5,801 nucleotides of DNA, taken from positions 1-5,801 of the forward strand of contig CAAGEF010000199.1 of assembly GCA_900768805.1 (NCBI GenBank), written 5' to 3'. Below are positions 4,994 to 5,801 of this stretch, in pieces. A program made the translations under genes and the position numbers. The notes below the pieces were generated by a model. That model had not been told where the DNA came from. It was given only the letters and a program-made list of their open reading frames with translations, and did not search any database. Numbering within the stretch: position 1 is the stretch's first letter; each line of letters opens with the position of its first letter. This DNA comes from Clostridia bacterium. GTDB lineage: Bacteria > Bacillota > Clostridia > TANB77 > CAG-508.

Positions 4994-5006
4994 TGATTAA
5001 GTCACA
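4992..5006. promoter_or_regulatory. Crp/Fnr-type operator box 1, centred near -41
   Basis: TGTGATTAAGTCACA (plus strand) has perfect 5-base arms TGTGA and TCACA with five bases between them, one fewer than the classical Crp or Fnr spacing. Its centre (4999) is 41 bases upstream of the predicted start of the redox operon and 4 bases after the stop of the Crp/Fnr-like gene. The distance to box 2, centre to centre, is 31 bases, about three helical turns. Confidence 0.7.
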
Positions 5007-5010
5007 TTTA

Positions 5011-5670
5011 TTAAATATTTTTTAATTTATTTATATTTTTTAATATAATTTTCTTTCTCGATAACACTATTAAATTTTCTTTTTCAAATTTTTTTAGCAT
5101 TCTTGAAACACCTTCTCTGGAAGACCCTATATTTTTAGCTATTTCTTCTTGAGTAATCTTTATTTCTGTATCATTATCTCTTTCATATATTTCCATTAAA
5201 AAATCTGATAGCCTTTTGGTTAAATCATTAAAAAGCATATTCTGCATTAGTGTGAGAATCATAGACATTTTGTTATTCATTAATTCATAAACAAAGCATC
5301 TTACATGAATATTGTCTTTAATAATATCTTTTAAAGTTTTATTATTAATTATTATTATATCCGTATCTTCTGCTGCAATAATATTTGTTTTAAAATTATT
5401 TTTATTTATTATGCATGATGCAGAGATTACACAACATTCGTTACTTTTTATTTCAAATAAATTAATCTCTCGTCCTTCATCAGACATTATATAAACTTTT
5501 ATTTTTCCTGAAATAACCTTTGTCATTCCTAAACATTCATTTGAATTATTAAAAATCATACTATCTTTTTTATATTTCTTTATATTAGAATGTTTTATTA
5601 TTTCTTTTTTTTCTTGCATGTTTAAAAAATTCCAAAACGGCAGTTCACTTAATAATTTTTCCTTCTCCAT
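5011..5670 (-). CDS. Crp/Fnr-family transcriptional regulator
   Basis: Predicted 219-residue regulator. Residues 10-115 form a cyclic-nucleotide-binding-like beta barrel (PFWNFL, MTKVISGKIKVYIMSDEGRE, ANEDT-like strand at 100-108). A long dimerisation helix follows, then a winged helix-turn-helix at about 150-210 with ITQEEIAKNIGSSREGVSR. The barrel lacks the Glu/Arg-Ser phosphate cassette of true cAMP receptors. In its place it has NECCVISASC (C79, C80, C86), so a redox, metal or other small-molecule signal is more likely. The recognition helix SREGVSR keeps Arg and Glu at the positions that read TGTGA half-sites in Crp. I choose the ATG at 5670, about 5 bases after AGGTGG; a GTG at 5679 lies on top of that site. 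Two TGTGA/TCACA boxes immediately downstream make it the likely regulator of the redox operon. Confidence 0.87.
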   Translation of the reverse strand: MEKEKLLSELPFWNFLNMQEKKEIIKHSNIKKYKKDSMIFNNSNECLGMTKVISGKIKVYIMSDEGREINLFEIKSNECCVISASCIINKNNFKTNIIAAEDTDIIIINNKTLKDIIKDNIHVRCFVYELMNNKMSMILTLMQNMLFNDLTKRLSDFLMEIYERDNDTEIKITQEEIAKNIGSSREGVSRMLKKFEKENLIVLSRKKIILKNINKLKNI

Positions 5671-5692
5671 ATAATCCACCTACAAATTACTC

Positions 5693-5719
5693 GTATAATG
5701 AACATGTAGTCCATTATAC
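5693..5719. promoter_or_regulatory. Palindrome over the -10 and start of the regulator gene
   Basis: GTATAATG (5693-5700) and CATTATAC (5712-5719) form a perfect 8-bp inverted repeat around an 11-base centre. The minus-strand TATAAT at 5718-5713 fits a -10 for the Crp/Fnr-like gene, with a moderate -35 ATGAAA (5741-5736, 17-base spacer) and a start near 5706. The palindrome would then span from about -13 to +14. Transcription starts inside it, so a DNA operator is a better explanation than an RNA hairpin. It does not resemble the TGTGA boxes. Confidence 0.45.
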
Positions 5720-5801
5720 ATTTTTTATTTCTTAATTTCATTGTATAATATCTACATAGACACTGTGGATTAGTGCAAATTACTATCGCTTTGACGATTA
5801 T

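Noticed and set aside
5671..5679. GTG start three codons upstream of the ATG of the Crp/Fnr-like gene.
   Set aside because: The GTG overlaps the AGGTGG Shine-Dalgarno that correctly serves the ATG at 5670.
5770..5799. A minus-strand frame from the right edge reading NRQSDSNLH then stop, possibly the tail of an upstream gene; a plus-strand frame reading WISANYYRFDDY also runs off this edge.
   Set aside because: Only about ten codons each, on opposite strands, and both look plausible; nothing supports one over the other.
1..5801. CRISPR arrays, tRNA or rRNA genes.
   Set aside because: No regularly spaced repeats and no cloverleaf-like or rRNA-like segment were seen on reading either strand.

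Overview
This is an AT-rich (roughly three quarters A+T) stretch of a low-GC, anaerobic Firmicute, most likely a member of the Clostridia. Evidence for this: strong AGGAGG-type ribosome binding sites, AT-ending codons, and a set of anaerobe-style redox proteins (rubrerythrin, rubredoxins, a ferredoxin-thioredoxin-reductase-like protein, a clostridial-type Crp/Fnr regulator). I cannot name the species. Every gene I can support lies on the minus strand, so the natural reading order runs from the right edge to the left edge.

Right part (about 5801 to 4932): a Crp/Fnr-family regulator (5011-5670) with its own promoter, whose -10 lies in a palindrome. It is followed by a 79-base gap holding two near-identical TGTGA-N5-TCACA palindromes. 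One is centred near -41 and the other over the -10 of a promoter that fires into the next genes.

Middle (4931 to 2665): a tightly packed four-gene redox operon. In order it encodes a 66-residue ferredoxin:thioredoxin reductase catalytic-chain-like protein, a thioredoxin, a protein with a rubredoxin at each end around a rubrerythrin-like core that lacks the usual iron-binding pattern, and a ferredoxin-rubrerythrin fusion. Gaps are 9 bases or less, and the last two genes overlap as TAATG. Together they could carry electrons from reduced ferredoxin to thioredoxin (thiol repair) and through rubredoxin domains to the rubrerythrin di-iron site (peroxide removal). An internal Shine-Dalgarno and ATG inside the fusion suggest that free rubrerythrin is also made. 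After a strong hairpin come a mini GNAT acetyltransferase (2349-2600) and a membrane-anchored rhodanese (1908-2315), which look like distal operon genes reached by read-through.

Left part (1900 to 425): an XRE regulator with four membrane segments and its own promoter, then a PAP2-type membrane phosphatase ending in a clear intrinsic terminator.

Far left (394 to 1): a short stretch with protein-like reading frames broken by a frame change (a possible gene remnant, or alternatively the non-coding end of an insertion sequence), followed by the N-terminal 53 codons of an IS110-family transposase cut off by the window edge.
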